36,159 nucleotides of DNA from Intrasporangium calvum (GTDB taxonomy: Bacteria > Actinomycetota > Actinomycetes > Actinomycetales > Dermatophilaceae). Location of the stretch: contig NZ_JAPFQL010000027.1 of the NCBI RefSeq assembly GCF_028446585.1, positions 1-36,159 on the forward strand, written 5' to 3'. Below, one piece after another: positions 14,840 to 22,665 of the stretch. Below the pieces are notes generated by a model. That model searched no databases. It saw only the letters and a list, made by a program, of their open reading frames with translations, and was not told the DNA's origin. A program made the translations under genes and the position numbers. Position 1 is the stretch's first letter. The number at the start of each line of letters is the position of its first letter.

Positions 14840-16399
14840 TCAGGTGGAGGCGGAGTTGAGCCGCCGGAACATCGACTTCTGGGCGCGGTAGAGGCGTGGG
14901 AACTCGGCGTAGAGCCGAGCGTACGTGGCCTGCACCGCCGGGTCCGGCTCGAGCACGGCATCGACCTCCACCAGCTCCCGCACCTCGTGCGGCCGCAGCA
15001 TCCCACGGGCCAGCCCGGCCGCCAGAGCCATGCCGCGGGCCTGCGCGAAGTGGGGCTCGGCCACCCGCTCGATGGTGCGTCCGAGGACGTCGGCGTGAAT
15101 CTGGCACCACAGCAGTGAGTTCGCCCCACCGCCGAGCATCCGGATGTGGTCGAGCCGCCGCCCGGCGAACCGCTCAACGGCCTCGTGCAGCCAGCGGTTG
15201 TTGTAGGCGACACCCTCGAGGAGGGCCCGGACCAGGTCGCTGCGGCCGGTGGCGAGCCCGATGTTGTGGAACCCGCCGCGGGCGAAGGGATCGAGCACTG
15301 GCGTCCGGCTGCCCTTGAGCCACGGGGTGAAGACCACACCATTGCTGCCCGGTGGTGCGAGCTCGGCCGCCTCGAGGAAGGTCGAGAACCCGGGCGGTTC
15401 AGCATCAGCGGCGGCGAACACCTTGTCCCGCAGCCATTCCAAGCAGGCTCCGCCGGTGTCGTGGTTGTCGGCGACGAGGTACTGACCCGGCCAGAGCCCC
15501 GGCACACTGGTGATCTGACGCAGCACGTCAGTCTTCTTGAACGGCACAGGAGCACTGATCCAGGCCGACGTGCTCAGGGCGAGATGCGCCTCGAAGTCGT
15601 TCACTGCGCCACTGCCCAGGGCGGCGGCGTGCAGGTCAGTCATGCCGGTCACCACCTCGACGCCGCGGGGCAGGCCCAGGTCGGCGGCGACGTCGTCGCG
15701 GACCGTTCCGATGATCGAGGCCGTCGGGCGCAGCGGCGGCAGCTTCTCGAGGGGCACGCCGGCTCGGGCCGCCAACCCCGCGTCGTACTCGAGGAGCGTC
15801 GGGTCGCGATTGTCCGTCAGCCAGGCGGCCGTCATCGAGGCGTGCGACGCCGTGGCGACTCCGGTGAACCGCATGGTGATGTAGTCGACGGGCTCGAGGT
15901 ACCACCGCGTTCGGTTGGCGATGTCGGGCCGCCGCTCCTCGAGGTGGAGCACGTGCGCGATGACGTCCTTCTCGCCGGGGACACCGCCGGTCTTGCGGAT
16001 CCACTCGGCCAGGCGCAAGGGGTGATAGCCAGCCACGGGTCCGCCAAGGCGAGCGTTCACGAGGTCGGCGCCACGGCGGTCGAGCCACAGGATGCACGGC
16101 CCGACGGGGTGGCCCTCGGCATCGACGGGGACCGTGCTGTCCCACTGGCCCGTCACGGCGATGGCGACGACGGCGTCGGCTCGCACCAAGGGATCGGCGA
16201 GGCCCTCCCGGACCGCGTCGCGGATGAGGTCCCACCACAGCCGGGCGTCCTGCTCGAAGCCGCCGTCGCCGACCATGGTGGTCGGCACGGCGCGAAGGGT
16301 GTGCCAGACGAGCCGGCCGGTCAGCGTGACGAAGGCGACCTTCGGTCCTCCGGTGCCCAGGTCGATGGTGAGGGCGAGGTCCTCGTAGAGCGTGTTCAC
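14840..16399 (-). CDS. FGGY-family carbohydrate kinase
   Basis: The 519-residue protein has the two actin-like ATPase lobes of FGGY kinases: ALTIDLGTGGPKVAFV at the N-terminus (phosphate loop), AIAVTGQWDSTVPVD, then VVTGMTDLHAAALGSGA and IRMLGGGANSLLWCQIHADVLG (adenosine-binding). It should phosphorylate a polyol or sugar; the family does not tell which. The GTG start overlaps the stop of the PLP-enzyme gene (GTGA, 16399-16396), so the two are translated together. Pairing with an S1P-lyase-like enzyme suggests that its product is cleaved by that enzyme. Confidence 0.85.
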   Translation of the reverse strand: MNTLYEDLALTIDLGTGGPKVAFVTLTGRLVWHTLRAVPTTMVGDGGFEQDARLWWDLIRDAVREGLADPLVRADAVVAIAVTGQWDSTVPVDAEGHPVGPCILWLDRRGADLVNARLGGPVAGYHPLRLAEWIRKTGGVPGEKDVIAHVLHLEERRPDIANRTRWYLEPVDYITMRFTGVATASHASMTAAWLTDNRDPTLLEYDAGLAARAGVPLEKLPPLRPTASIIGTVRDDVAADLGLPRGVEVVTGMTDLHAAALGSGAVNDFEAHLALSTSAWISAPVPFKKTDVLRQITSVPGLWPGQYLVADNHDTGGACLEWLRDKVFAAADAEPPGFSTFLEAAELAPPGSNGVVFTPWLKGSRTPVLDPFARGGFHNIGLATGRSDLVRALLEGVAYNNRWLHEAVERFAGRRLDHIRMLGGGANSLLWCQIHADVLGRTIERVAEPHFAQARGMALAAGLARGMLRPHEVRELVEVDAVLEPDPAVQATYARLYAEFPRLYRAQKSMFRRLNSAST

Positions 16400-17811
16400 G
16401 GCGCGGGAGGCAGACTCTGCTGCTGGTCGAGCATCTGCGCCATCACCTCGCGGATGACCGGATCGGCCTGGTCGAGCAGCGCCTCGGGGACGCTGCCGTA
16501 GATCCCGCTCGAGGCGGCGACCTCCCCGGCGGCGTGCTTGCCCTCGGCGATCTCGACTGCATCGGAGAGATCGGCGGCGAAGGCCTCGACGACCCCGGGC
16601 TGCGTCTGCGGCCGCGTCGTCGCCATGTGGATGGCGTTGGGGTACTGCTGCCCGTTGAAGCGCCAGCCCCGCGCGCGCATGGCGTCATACACGTGATAGA
16701 TGTCGAAGACGTCGGAGGTGAAGCTGAAGCAGAACGTCGGCGAGCCCATGAGGCGCAGCTGCGGGTGGGATCGGACCGCTTCCTTCATCGCGTCGGCCGC
16801 CGTGAAGATCTCCCGGGCGTACTCCCGGTAGCCCGCCCGCCCGAGGTGGACCATGGAGGCCCAGGTCGCCGCGAGCAGCCCGCCCGAGCGGGAGCCCTCC
16901 ATGCCGGGGGAGTGGTACTTGCCGCCGCTCCATCGCGTGTGCGCGAAGTACTGGCTGTTGCGGACGGCCTTGTCGCGGAACAGGAGCGTCGAGGTGCCCT
17001 TGAGGGCGTAGCCGTACTTGTGCGTGTCGGCGGAGATCGTCGTGACGCCGGGCACGCGGAAGTCGAAGTCGGGGATGTCCTGCCCGAGCTCCTGCCCGAA
17101 CGGCAGGATGAAACCGCCGAGGCAGCCGTCGACGTGCAGCCCGATGCCCTGCTCCAGGGCGAGGGCACCGAGGTCCGCGATCGGGTCGATGGTGCCGTAG
17201 GGGTAGTTGCCGGCCGAGCCGACGAGCGCAATGGTGTCCGCGTCGATCGCCCCGGCCATCGCCTCAGCGGTGACGGTTGTCGTCACCGGGTCGACCGGCA
17301 CCGTGCGCACCTCGACACCGAAGAGGTGCCCCGCCTTGTCGAACGCGGGGTGCGCGGTCTCGGGCTTGACGATGTTGAAGCCGCCGCTGCCCACACCTCG
17401 CGTCTGCGTCGCGTGGTCGCGGTAGGCGAGCACCGCGTGGAGAATGCTGCCGGTGCCCCCACCTGTCACCATGCCGACGGGCTCATGGCCCGACCCACGG
17501 GCCGCCTCCGCATGCATGAGGTCGAGGGCCATGGCGATGATCTCGCCCTCGAAGCGGGTCGCGCTCGGGCAGATGTCCCGCTGCAGCACGTTGACGTGTG
17601 CGTAGCGCCCGAACGCCTCGTTGAGGAACTCGTAGTGCTCGTGGTCGCCGCTGTACATCGTCCCGGAGACCCGCCCGCTCTCCCACGTGCGGTCCTCGAG
17701 CTCGGCCATCTCGCGCAGCTCGGCGAGGATCTCCTCACGCGGCCGGCCGTGCTCCGGCAGCACCCGGTTGACGGGGTAACGCTCGGCGTAGGGGAAGTCA
17801 GCGCTGACCAT
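16396..17811 (-). CDS. PLP-dependent lyase/decarboxylase, sphingosine-1-phosphate lyase-like
   Basis: The 471-residue protein belongs to the group II PLP decarboxylase fold. The N-terminal GRVSGTMYSGDHEHYEFL and RYAHVNVLQRDICPSATRFE segments resemble sphingosine-1-phosphate lyases more than amino acid decarboxylases. Cofactor residues are visible: H154 stacking (KPETAHPAF), D228 (LHVDGCLGG) and the Schiff-base K265 in SADTHKYGYALKG. S1P lyases cleave phosphorylated 2-amino-3-hydroxy compounds into an aldehyde and phosphoethanolamine. No membrane anchor is seen, unlike eukaryotic enzymes. First gene of a three-gene operon. The ATG (17809-17811) has only a weak ribosome site. Confidence 0.8.
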   Translation of the reverse strand: MVSADFPYAERYPVNRVLPEHGRPREEILAELREMAELEDRTWESGRVSGTMYSGDHEHYEFLNEAFGRYAHVNVLQRDICPSATRFEGEIIAMALDLMHAEAARGSGHEPVGMVTGGGTGSILHAVLAYRDHATQTRGVGSGGFNIVKPETAHPAFDKAGHLFGVEVRTVPVDPVTTTVTAEAMAGAIDADTIALVGSAGNYPYGTIDPIADLGALALEQGIGLHVDGCLGGFILPFGQELGQDIPDFDFRVPGVTTISADTHKYGYALKGTSTLLFRDKAVRNSQYFAHTRWSGGKYHSPGMEGSRSGGLLAATWASMVHLGRAGYREYAREIFTAADAMKEAVRSHPQLRLMGSPTFCFSFTSDVFDIYHVYDAMRARGWRFNGQQYPNAIHMATTRPQTQPGVVEAFAADLSDAVEIAEGKHAAGEVAASSGIYGSVPEALLDQADPVIREVMAQMLDQQQSLPPAP

Positions 17812-17829
17812 GAGGGTGATCCGACCAAA

Positions 17830-17851
17830 AGTCTGGACGTTTGTCCAGACT
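17830..17851. promoter_or_regulatory. Palindromic operator of the lyase-kinase-tetR operon
   Basis: AGTCTGGAC and GTCCAGACT form perfect 9-bp arms around GTTT, 18 bases upstream of the first start codon. This size and place suit a TetR dimer that would block transcription or initiation; the regulator encoded at the end of the operon is the obvious candidate. Confidence 0.75.
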
Positions 17852-17863
17852 AAAGACGCGGCC

Positions 17864-17880
17864 GTATGCCGCTGGGCTGG
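17864..17880 (+). repeat. Interspersed 15-base word, exact
   Basis: GTATGCCGCTGGGCTGG, followed by CTCGAGCGC, between the aminotransferase stop and the operator of the lyase operon. Its extension resembles the copies in the left repeat array. Confidence 0.8.
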
Positions 17881-17895
17881 CTCGAGCGCTCCGGC

Positions 17896-19086
17896 TCAGG
17901 CGCGCAGGGCCTCGCGGAGCAGTGCTCCCATCGCACTCACGCCGGAGACGATCCGGTCGTCCGGGACGCCGGAGAAGCTCATCCGGGCGTGGTTGCTCTC
18001 CGGCTCCACGGCGAAGAACGGAGCCCCTGGCACGACGATGACGCCGGCCCGGGGGATGAGCAGATCCCGTTGGACGGCGGCGATGTCGAGCCGCTTCGGG
18101 AAGGTCACCCAGGTGAACAGCCCGCCCTGCGCACGCGTCCAGCTGGTCCCTTCCGGGAAGTGTTCCTCGAGCATGCTGAGCATGAGGTCACGCTTGTGCC
18201 GGTAGGTGGGCAGCATCGACGCGATGTGGGCCTCGATGTCGAAGCTCGTGAGGTAGGCCGCTGCCGCCCGCATGTTGAGCGTGCCGTTCTGGGTGTCGGC
18301 GGCAAGCTTGAGGAGCGAGAGCTTCTCGCGAACGTCGGCGGGCGCGAGCGCCCAGCCAAGGCGCAGGCCGGGGGCGAGGATCTTCGAGAAGCTGCCCAGG
18401 TGCACGACCCGTCCCGTCCGGTCCAGGCTCTTGATCGTGGGGAGCCGCTCGCCTTCGTAACGCAGCTCGCGATACGGCGTGTCCTCGAGGATGACGACGT
18501 CGAACTCCTCGGCCAGCTCGACCAGCCGCCGCCGGCGCGCCAGGCTCATGGTCTGTCCCGTGGGGTTCTGGTAGTCGGGCACCGTGTAGATGAGCTTGAC
18601 GCGGTCAGTCGTGCGCAGGACGGACTCGAGCGCCTCCATGTCCATGCCCTCTTCATCGATCGGGACCGACCGATAATCGGGCTCGCAGGGGTTGAAGGCG
18701 ATCAGGGCGCCGAGGAAGGTCGGCCGCTCGGTGACGATGACGTCGCCGGCGTCGATGAAGAGCTTGGCGGTCAGGTCGAGGCCCTGCTGCCCACCCTGGG
18801 TGATGAGGACGTCGTCGGCGGTGCACGGCATGCCGTCAGCCGTGAGCCGGGCGGCCACCTGGGCCCGCAGCTCGGGCAGGCCCTCGGACGCGGTGTACTG
18901 CAGCGCGCCAGCACTCCCCGGCGTGAGCAGGTCGTCATAGATCTTGTGCAGCTCGTCGATGGGGAAGAGCGTCGCGTCGGGGTAGCCGCCCGCGAACGAC
19001 GTGATCGCCGGGTCTCCCGCCAAGGCCAGGAACTCGCGAATCGCGGAAGGCTGGATGCGCTCGGCTCGGCGCGCGAAGGCGGTCAT
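17896..19086 (-). CDS. PLP-dependent aminotransferase, class I/II (2-aminoadipate/MocR-type fold)
   Basis: The 396-residue protein is a fold-type I aminotransferase. It shows FAGGYPDATLFP at the substrate site, ALQYTASEGLPELR, TQGGQQGLDL (phosphate cup), YTVPDYQNPTGQTMS, EDTPYREL and the Schiff-base K235 in GSFSKILAPGLRLGW. This pattern is that of the 2-aminoadipate/valine/aromatic aminotransferase group without the GntR DNA-binding domain seen in MocR regulators. It transfers an amino group from an amino acid to 2-oxoglutarate; the amino donor is unknown. It is divergent from an Lrp/AsnC gene, a common arrangement where the regulator senses the amino acid that the enzyme degrades. Confidence 0.88.
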   Translation of the reverse strand: MTAFARRAERIQPSAIREFLALAGDPAITSFAGGYPDATLFPIDELHKIYDDLLTPGSAGALQYTASEGLPELRAQVAARLTADGMPCTADDVLITQGGQQGLDLTAKLFIDAGDVIVTERPTFLGALIAFNPCEPDYRSVPIDEEGMDMEALESVLRTTDRVKLIYTVPDYQNPTGQTMSLARRRRLVELAEEFDVVILEDTPYRELRYEGERLPTIKSLDRTGRVVHLGSFSKILAPGLRLGWALAPADVREKLSLLKLAADTQNGTLNMRAAAAYLTSFDIEAHIASMLPTYRHKRDLMLSMLEEHFPEGTSWTRAQGGLFTWVTFPKRLDIAAVQRDLLIPRAGVIVVPGAPFFAVEPESNHARMSFSGVPDDRIVSGVSAMGALLREALRA

Positions 19087-19221
19087 GGGTGGCCTCCCGT
19101 TCGGTGGTCAGGTCCCGGCGCAGGGACCTACCAGCAGCGTGCGGCTCACCGCTCCGCAGCCGCAACGGGCCTGCACAGACCGGGTTGAACTCGCAGTCGA
19201 CCATGCCTGCAGGGGTGAATC

Positions 19222-19263
19222 CGTGCACGAGTCATGCACCTCGTGCACGATCGGCGCTAACGT
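19222..19263. promoter_or_regulatory. Lrp-type site array and leaderless promoter
   Basis: CGTGCACGA occurs at 19222-19230 and 19242-19250, exactly 20 bp (two helical turns) apart, with TGCAC between them. TAACGT (19258-19263) is a good -10 element ending 7 bases before the GTG at 19271, so the lrp-like mRNA is probably leaderless. The phased sites suit an Lrp/AsnC protein acting on both divergent genes. Confidence 0.6.
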
Positions 19264-19270
19264 GCATCGC

Positions 19271-19699
19271 GTGACGGACTCCGCCGATCGCGCGATCATC
19301 GCCCACCTGCGCCGGGACGGCCGGGCCACGGTGGCCCAGATCGCGGCGGACGTCTCGCTCTCCCCGGCAGCGGTCTCCCGGCGGCTCGCCCGCCTGGAAC
19401 GAAGCGGCGTCATCCGGGGCTACACCGCGATCATCGACGACACGCGGGTCGGTGGGCTGGAGGCTTTCATCGAGATCCGGATGCTCGGGGCGGTCGATGC
19501 CGAGCAGCTGGCCGACCTCGCGCGAGGCATCCCCCAGATCCTCGAGTTCTACAACGTCGCTGGCGACCCTGACCTGCTCGTGCGGTTGCGCGTCGACGAC
19601 CGCGAGGAACTGGCCGGGGTCGTCAACCAGCTGCGCAGGACCGGCCTCATCGCCGGCACGAAGACGCTCATCGTCCTCAACTCGTGGATACGGACCTGA
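19271..19699 (+). CDS. Lrp/AsnC-family transcriptional regulator
   Basis: The 142-residue protein has an N-terminal winged helix (DRAIIAHLRRDGRATVAQIAADVSLSPAAVSRRLARLERSGVI, in pieces at residues 5-50) and a C-terminal RAM ligand domain (GLEAFIEIRML, then ILEFYNVAGDPDLLVRLRVDD). This is the normal Lrp length. I chose the GTG at 19271 because the protein starts at MTDSADRAI, the usual family opening, and because a -10 element sits at leaderless spacing. An upstream open frame exists but has no family similarity. It probably binds an amino acid and controls the divergent aminotransferase and perhaps the RraA/tautomerase pair. Confidence 0.88.
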   Translation: MTDSADRAIIAHLRRDGRATVAQIAADVSLSPAAVSRRLARLERSGVIRGYTAIIDDTRVGGLEAFIEIRMLGAVDAEQLADLARGIPQILEFYNVAGDPDLLVRLRVDDREELAGVVNQLRRTGLIAGTKTLIVLNSWIRT

Positions 19700-19703
19700 C
19701 CGG

Positions 19704-20393
19704 TCACCCGAAGGCAAGTCCGCCGGGCCGCCCCTCCCGCAATGCTGCCAGGTGCTCGTCGTAGTTCATGACGTCGAAGAGTGACTCGCCGCTCAGCAGA
19801 CGCGCCTGGAGGCCCTTCTCCCGCGCCTCGATCGCCTCCGCCCTCTCCACAGCAGCGGCGAACTCGTCGGCCGAGCCGGTCACCAAGCCGTCGTCATCGC
19901 CGACGACGAGCTCGCCGGCCTCGACGTGGATGCCATCGAGCAAAAGGCCTTCCCCAGTCACCGGAAGGGCGGTCGCGGCATAGGCGTTGGGTGCCACCCC
20001 GGTGGCCCACACCGGCATCGACAGCCGAGCCAGGGTGGCGCTGTCTCGGCACCGACCGTGGATCACGAGCGCGGCCAGCCCGCGGCGCTGCGCCTCTGTG
20101 CAGAAGAGCTCCCCGGCGACCGCCCGGTCGTCCCCGCCGGCGTCGACGACGAGCACGTCGCCGGGCTCCGCCTCCCGCAGGGCATGGATCACCGACATCA
20201 GGTCGCGGTTGGCCGTGGCCGTGACGACGCGACCCACGAAGGGGCGTCCCGGCACGAGCGGGCGGATTGCGTGGGGGAGCACGCGGAGAGCGGGGGAGGC
20301 ATCGACCAGGCTCGTGGTCGACAGGCGTCCCAGGCGCTCGACCAGATCGGCGTCGCGGGTGGTCGGTGCAGGTGTCGCCGTCGTCCCATCCAT
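19704..20393 (-). CDS. RraA-like protein (HMG/CHA aldolase family)
   Basis: The 229-residue protein matches the RraA/4-hydroxy-4-methyl-2-oxoglutarate aldolase fold. It has ADLVERLGRLSTTSLVDA at the start, GDVLVVDAGGDDRAVAGELF, and the active-site Arg-Asp in VIHGRCRDSATL with VWATGVAPNAY after it. Members are metal-dependent aldolases or oxaloacetate decarboxylases; true RraA proteins bind RNase E instead. The intact RxRD motif suggests enzyme activity here. It converges on the Lrp gene with a 4-base gap and diverges from a tautomerase, hinting at a shared small catabolic route. Confidence 0.82.
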   Translation of the reverse strand: MDGTTATPAPTTRDADLVERLGRLSTTSLVDASPALRVLPHAIRPLVPGRPFVGRVVTATANRDLMSVIHALREAEPGDVLVVDAGGDDRAVAGELFCTEAQRRGLAALVIHGRCRDSATLARLSMPVWATGVAPNAYAATALPVTGEGLLLDGIHVEAGELVVGDDDGLVTGSADEFAAAVERAEAIEAREKGLQARLLSGESLFDVMNYDEHLAALREGRPGGLAFG

Positions 20394-20454
20394 GCGGCCC
20401 AGCCTCCGTTCGGCGCGCGTGGTGGCACAAGTGTCGTGCAGTCATCGACGCGAC

Positions 20455-20465
20455 CGTGCACGATC
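20455..20465. promoter_or_regulatory. Second copy of the Lrp-type site
   Basis: CGTGCACGATC is identical to 19242-19252 upstream of the Lrp gene. Here it lies between the divergent RraA-like and tautomerase genes, and a related TCGTGCA is at 20434-20440. The shared word suggests one regulator for both divergent pairs. Confidence 0.45.
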
Positions 20466-20514
20466 CGTGCTGTGGAAGCATGGGCGCCCGACGTTTTGTT
20501 GACGAGGGGAACGC

Positions 20515-20907
20515 ATGCCGAGCACGTTGATCGAAGTCCGTCGCAGCTACACCGCCGACCAGCAGGTCGCCCTGATCGACGCCGTGCACGCAGCCCTTGT
20601 GGCGGCATTCCGGATCCCGCACGAGGACCGCTTCATTCGACTCATGGAGTTCGAGCCGCACGCGATGGTCAACGGCCTGCACGCCGGCGTCGCTGACACC
20701 TACACCCGGGTCACCATCGACTGCTTCGCCGGGCGGTCCATTGACGCCAAGCGGGCGCTCTACCGAGAGGTCGTCGAGCGGCTTGGCGCACACGGCATCC
20801 CGAGGGAGCACATCTCGATCCTGCTGCGGGAGAGCCCGCCAGAGAACTGGGGTGCCGGGGGTCTCCCGGCGAGCGACTACGACCTGGGTTTCGACATCAA
20901 CGTGTAG
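20515..20907 (+). CDS. Tautomerase-superfamily protein
   Basis: The 130-residue product begins Met-Pro (MPSTLIEVRRSYTADQQ), so Pro becomes the N-terminal catalytic base once Met is removed, the defining feature of this superfamily. The segments RFIRLMEFEP and YTRVTIDCFAGRSIDAKRAL, then the C-terminal ILLRESPPENWGAGG, fit the fused-monomer subgroup with trans-enzymes such as malonate semialdehyde decarboxylase. It would tautomerise, decarboxylate or hydrate a small 2-oxo or unsaturated acid. The ATG follows GACGAGGGGAACGC. Divergent from the RraA-like gene, which may act on a related oxo acid. Confidence 0.88.
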   Translation: MPSTLIEVRRSYTADQQVALIDAVHAALVAAFRIPHEDRFIRLMEFEPHAMVNGLHAGVADTYTRVTIDCFAGRSIDAKRALYREVVERLGAHGIPREHISILLRESPPENWGAGGLPASDYDLGFDINV

Positions 20908-20939
20908 GGGCCTCTCGGAGATCGCCGCGGTCGTCGCTG

Positions 20940-21422
20940 TCAGGTGGCCGAAGTGACCCGAAAGACGGGGTACTGACTCGCCACGGCCTCGAAGTCCGCG
21001 AGGGGCGCACGCCGCGCCACCGGAAGGTGCGGTCGGGCTCCCGGTGCGATGGCGAGGTAGCGCCGCAGCACGGGTGCCCGCTCTCCCACAGGCACTTCGA
21101 GCAGCACGACGGCCTCGCGGCGTCGGCGGCGCAGGACTGCACGGCCTCCAGCCGCCCGGACGTTGCGCACCCAGTTCGCGTCGGGCCCCAGCATCGACAC
21201 GAGGTATCTCTGTCCACCATGGTCGGCGACGGCCACCGGGACGGAGATCGTCCGACCGGTGCGCCTGCCGGCGACCTCGAGCGTGACCGCGCGCCGAGGT
21301 GTGAGCCACCCCGAGCCGTAGGCCATCGCGTCCAGACGGTTCAGCACCCGCATGAGGGTGCCCGGCCGGCCGCCTCGATAGAGGCGGCGCTTGAGGGCGC
21401 TGATCCACCCCAAACCCCTCAT
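20940..21422 (-). CDS. F420-type nitroreductase-family protein (DDN/deazaflavin-dependent)
   Basis: The 160-residue protein shows the split beta-barrel flavin-fold signature of the Ddn family: VTLEVAGRRTGRTISVPVAVADHGGQRYLVSMLG followed by WVRNVRAAGGRAVLRRR. Family members use deazaflavin F420 to reduce quinones, nitro compounds or unsaturated ketones, often at the membrane. I start at the ATG at 21422, only 5 bases after the upstream gene's TGA, so reinitiation is likely; the open frame extends much further but without similarity. It belongs to a two-gene unit with the membrane protein, divergent from a TetR regulator. Confidence 0.85.
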   Translation of the reverse strand: MRGLGWISALKRRLYRGGRPGTLMRVLNRLDAMAYGSGWLTPRRAVTLEVAGRRTGRTISVPVAVADHGGQRYLVSMLGPDANWVRNVRAAGGRAVLRRRRREAVVLLEVPVGERAPVLRRYLAIAPGARPHLPVARRAPLADFEAVASQYPVFRVTSAT

Positions 21423-21427
21423 CGGAG

Positions 21428-21889
21428 TCAGGCCTGTGAGCTCTCGTCGCGCTGTGAGCGCCAGAGCAGGGCCACCGCGAGCAGGCCGGCCAGCGCCGGC
21501 AGCATGCCGATCCAGGCGAGCAGCGGCGGCAGGCCGGTGTCGCCCGACGTGTCCCGCACGACCAGGTTGAACAGGGCGACCGCAAGGCCTGCGCCGAAGA
21601 GCCCGGTGGCGGTGGTGCGAGCCCAACGACGGCGCTTGCGCACCGAACGGATCGCCCACCACCAACCGATGGCCCCGAGTGCTCCGAGGATGGACAGGTA
21701 GCCGAGCCAGGTCGAGACCGCGGTGTCGATGCGCGCCACCGAGTAGCTCGGGTAGCCGGCCCGCAGGTGGTCGGCAAGGACGTTGCCGCTGGCGCGGTCG
21801 ACCCATCCGGAGGCGGTAGCCACTGCGGTCAGGGCCAGCCCGGCGTACATGGCCACGATGGCGGACTGCTGGGGGTGGTTCCTGGTCAT
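21428..21889 (-). CDS. Four-helix membrane protein of unknown function
   Basis: The 153-residue protein has about four transmembrane segments (AIVAMYAGLALTAVATASGW, WLGYLSILGALGAIGWWW, TTATGLFGAGLAVALFNLVV, LAWIGMLPALAGLLAVALLW) separated by a basic loop SVRKRRRWAR. I do not recognise a named family with certainty. It is the first gene of a unit with the F420-type reductase and lies divergent from a TetR-type repressor, the layout of a repressor and its drug- or stress-responsive target. The ATG at 21887-21889 lacks a clear ribosome site. Confidence 0.75.
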   Translation of the reverse strand: MTRNHPQQSAIVAMYAGLALTAVATASGWVDRASGNVLADHLRAGYPSYSVARIDTAVSTWLGYLSILGALGAIGWWWAIRSVRKRRRWARTTATGLFGAGLAVALFNLVVRDTSGDTGLPPLLAWIGMLPALAGLLAVALLWRSQRDESSQA

Positions 21890-21912
21890 TGCCTGCCTGC
21901 ACTCTCGACGAA

Positions 21913-21945
21913 CCTACAGCGTAGATAAAAGATCTACACCGTAGG
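21913..21945. promoter_or_regulatory. Double CTAC/GTAG operator between divergent TetR and membrane-protein genes
   Basis: CCTACAGCGTAGAT (21913-21926) and ATCTACACCGTAGG (21932-21945) are inverted repeats matching at 12 of 14 positions around AAAAG. Each half is itself a CTAC-N3-GTAG palindrome. This is a strong candidate site for the adjacent TetR regulator, controlling both directions. Confidence 0.75.
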
Positions 21946-21989
21946 ATAGGCCGCACCCTCGGCACCGGCAACAGAAAATCGGAGGGCCC

Positions 21990-22649
21990 GTGAGCAGGCG
22001 AGGACGTGGGACCCCGGCGGGACTCAGCCGGGAGCGAATTGCGACGGCAGCCGTTGCCCTGGTCGACCGGGACGGGCTCGAGACGTTCGGCGTGCGTCGC
22101 CTCGCCGCCGAGCTGGGCGTCGACCCGATGTCGATCTACAACCACATCCCGGGGAAGGCCGCTCTGCTCGATGCCATCTCGGAGGCCGTGCTGACCGAGG
22201 CTTCCGCGCAGGTGGACCCTTGGCCACAGGACTGGCGGGACGTCGCGAGAGCCTTGGCCCGCACCTACCGGGAGATGGCGACTCGTCACCCACGTGTCTT
22301 CCCGCTGTTGACGACCCGCGCCCAGACGTCGGCCACGGCGCTCGAAGCAGTCGAGCAGCTGACCGCTTTGATGCGCAGGGCCAACCTGCCCGATCAGGTG
22401 ACTGCGGATGCCCCACTGGTCCTCTTCGGCTTCCTCAACGGCTACCTGCTCGCCACCCTCGGAACCAGCGCTCGGGACAGCCAGGGCGAATCCGCGGGCA
22501 GCACTCAGCTGGAGCTCGATCCGCTCGCCTACCCCACGCTGGCCGCGCTCGGCCCGCTGCAGACCGGCTTCGGCGGAGACGAGGAGTTCGAGCGCATGCT
22601 CGACACCATCCTGACGGGCATCGCGAGCCGTGCCCCGCGCCCGTCCTGA
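21990..22649 (+). CDS. TetR-family repressor with TetR-type C-terminal domain
   Basis: The 219-residue protein has the N-terminal helix-turn-helix (LSRERIATAAVALVDRDGLE, then FGVRRLAAELGVDPMSIYNHI). It continues with a C-terminal domain of the tetracycline-repressor type (WRDVARALARTYREMATRHPRVFPLL, FGFLNGYLLATLG, FERMLDTILTGI). The GTG at 21990 follows GGAGGG closely. It is divergent from the membrane protein and F420-type reductase and likely represses them and itself through the operator at 21913-21945. The inducer is unknown. Confidence 0.88.
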   Translation: MSRRGRGTPAGLSRERIATAAVALVDRDGLETFGVRRLAAELGVDPMSIYNHIPGKAALLDAISEAVLTEASAQVDPWPQDWRDVARALARTYREMATRHPRVFPLLTTRAQTSATALEAVEQLTALMRRANLPDQVTADAPLVLFGFLNGYLLATLGTSARDSQGESAGSTQLELDPLAYPTLAALGPLQTGFGGDEEFERMLDTILTGIASRAPRPS

Positions 22650-22665
22650 CCTTGGTCAGGGGGCC

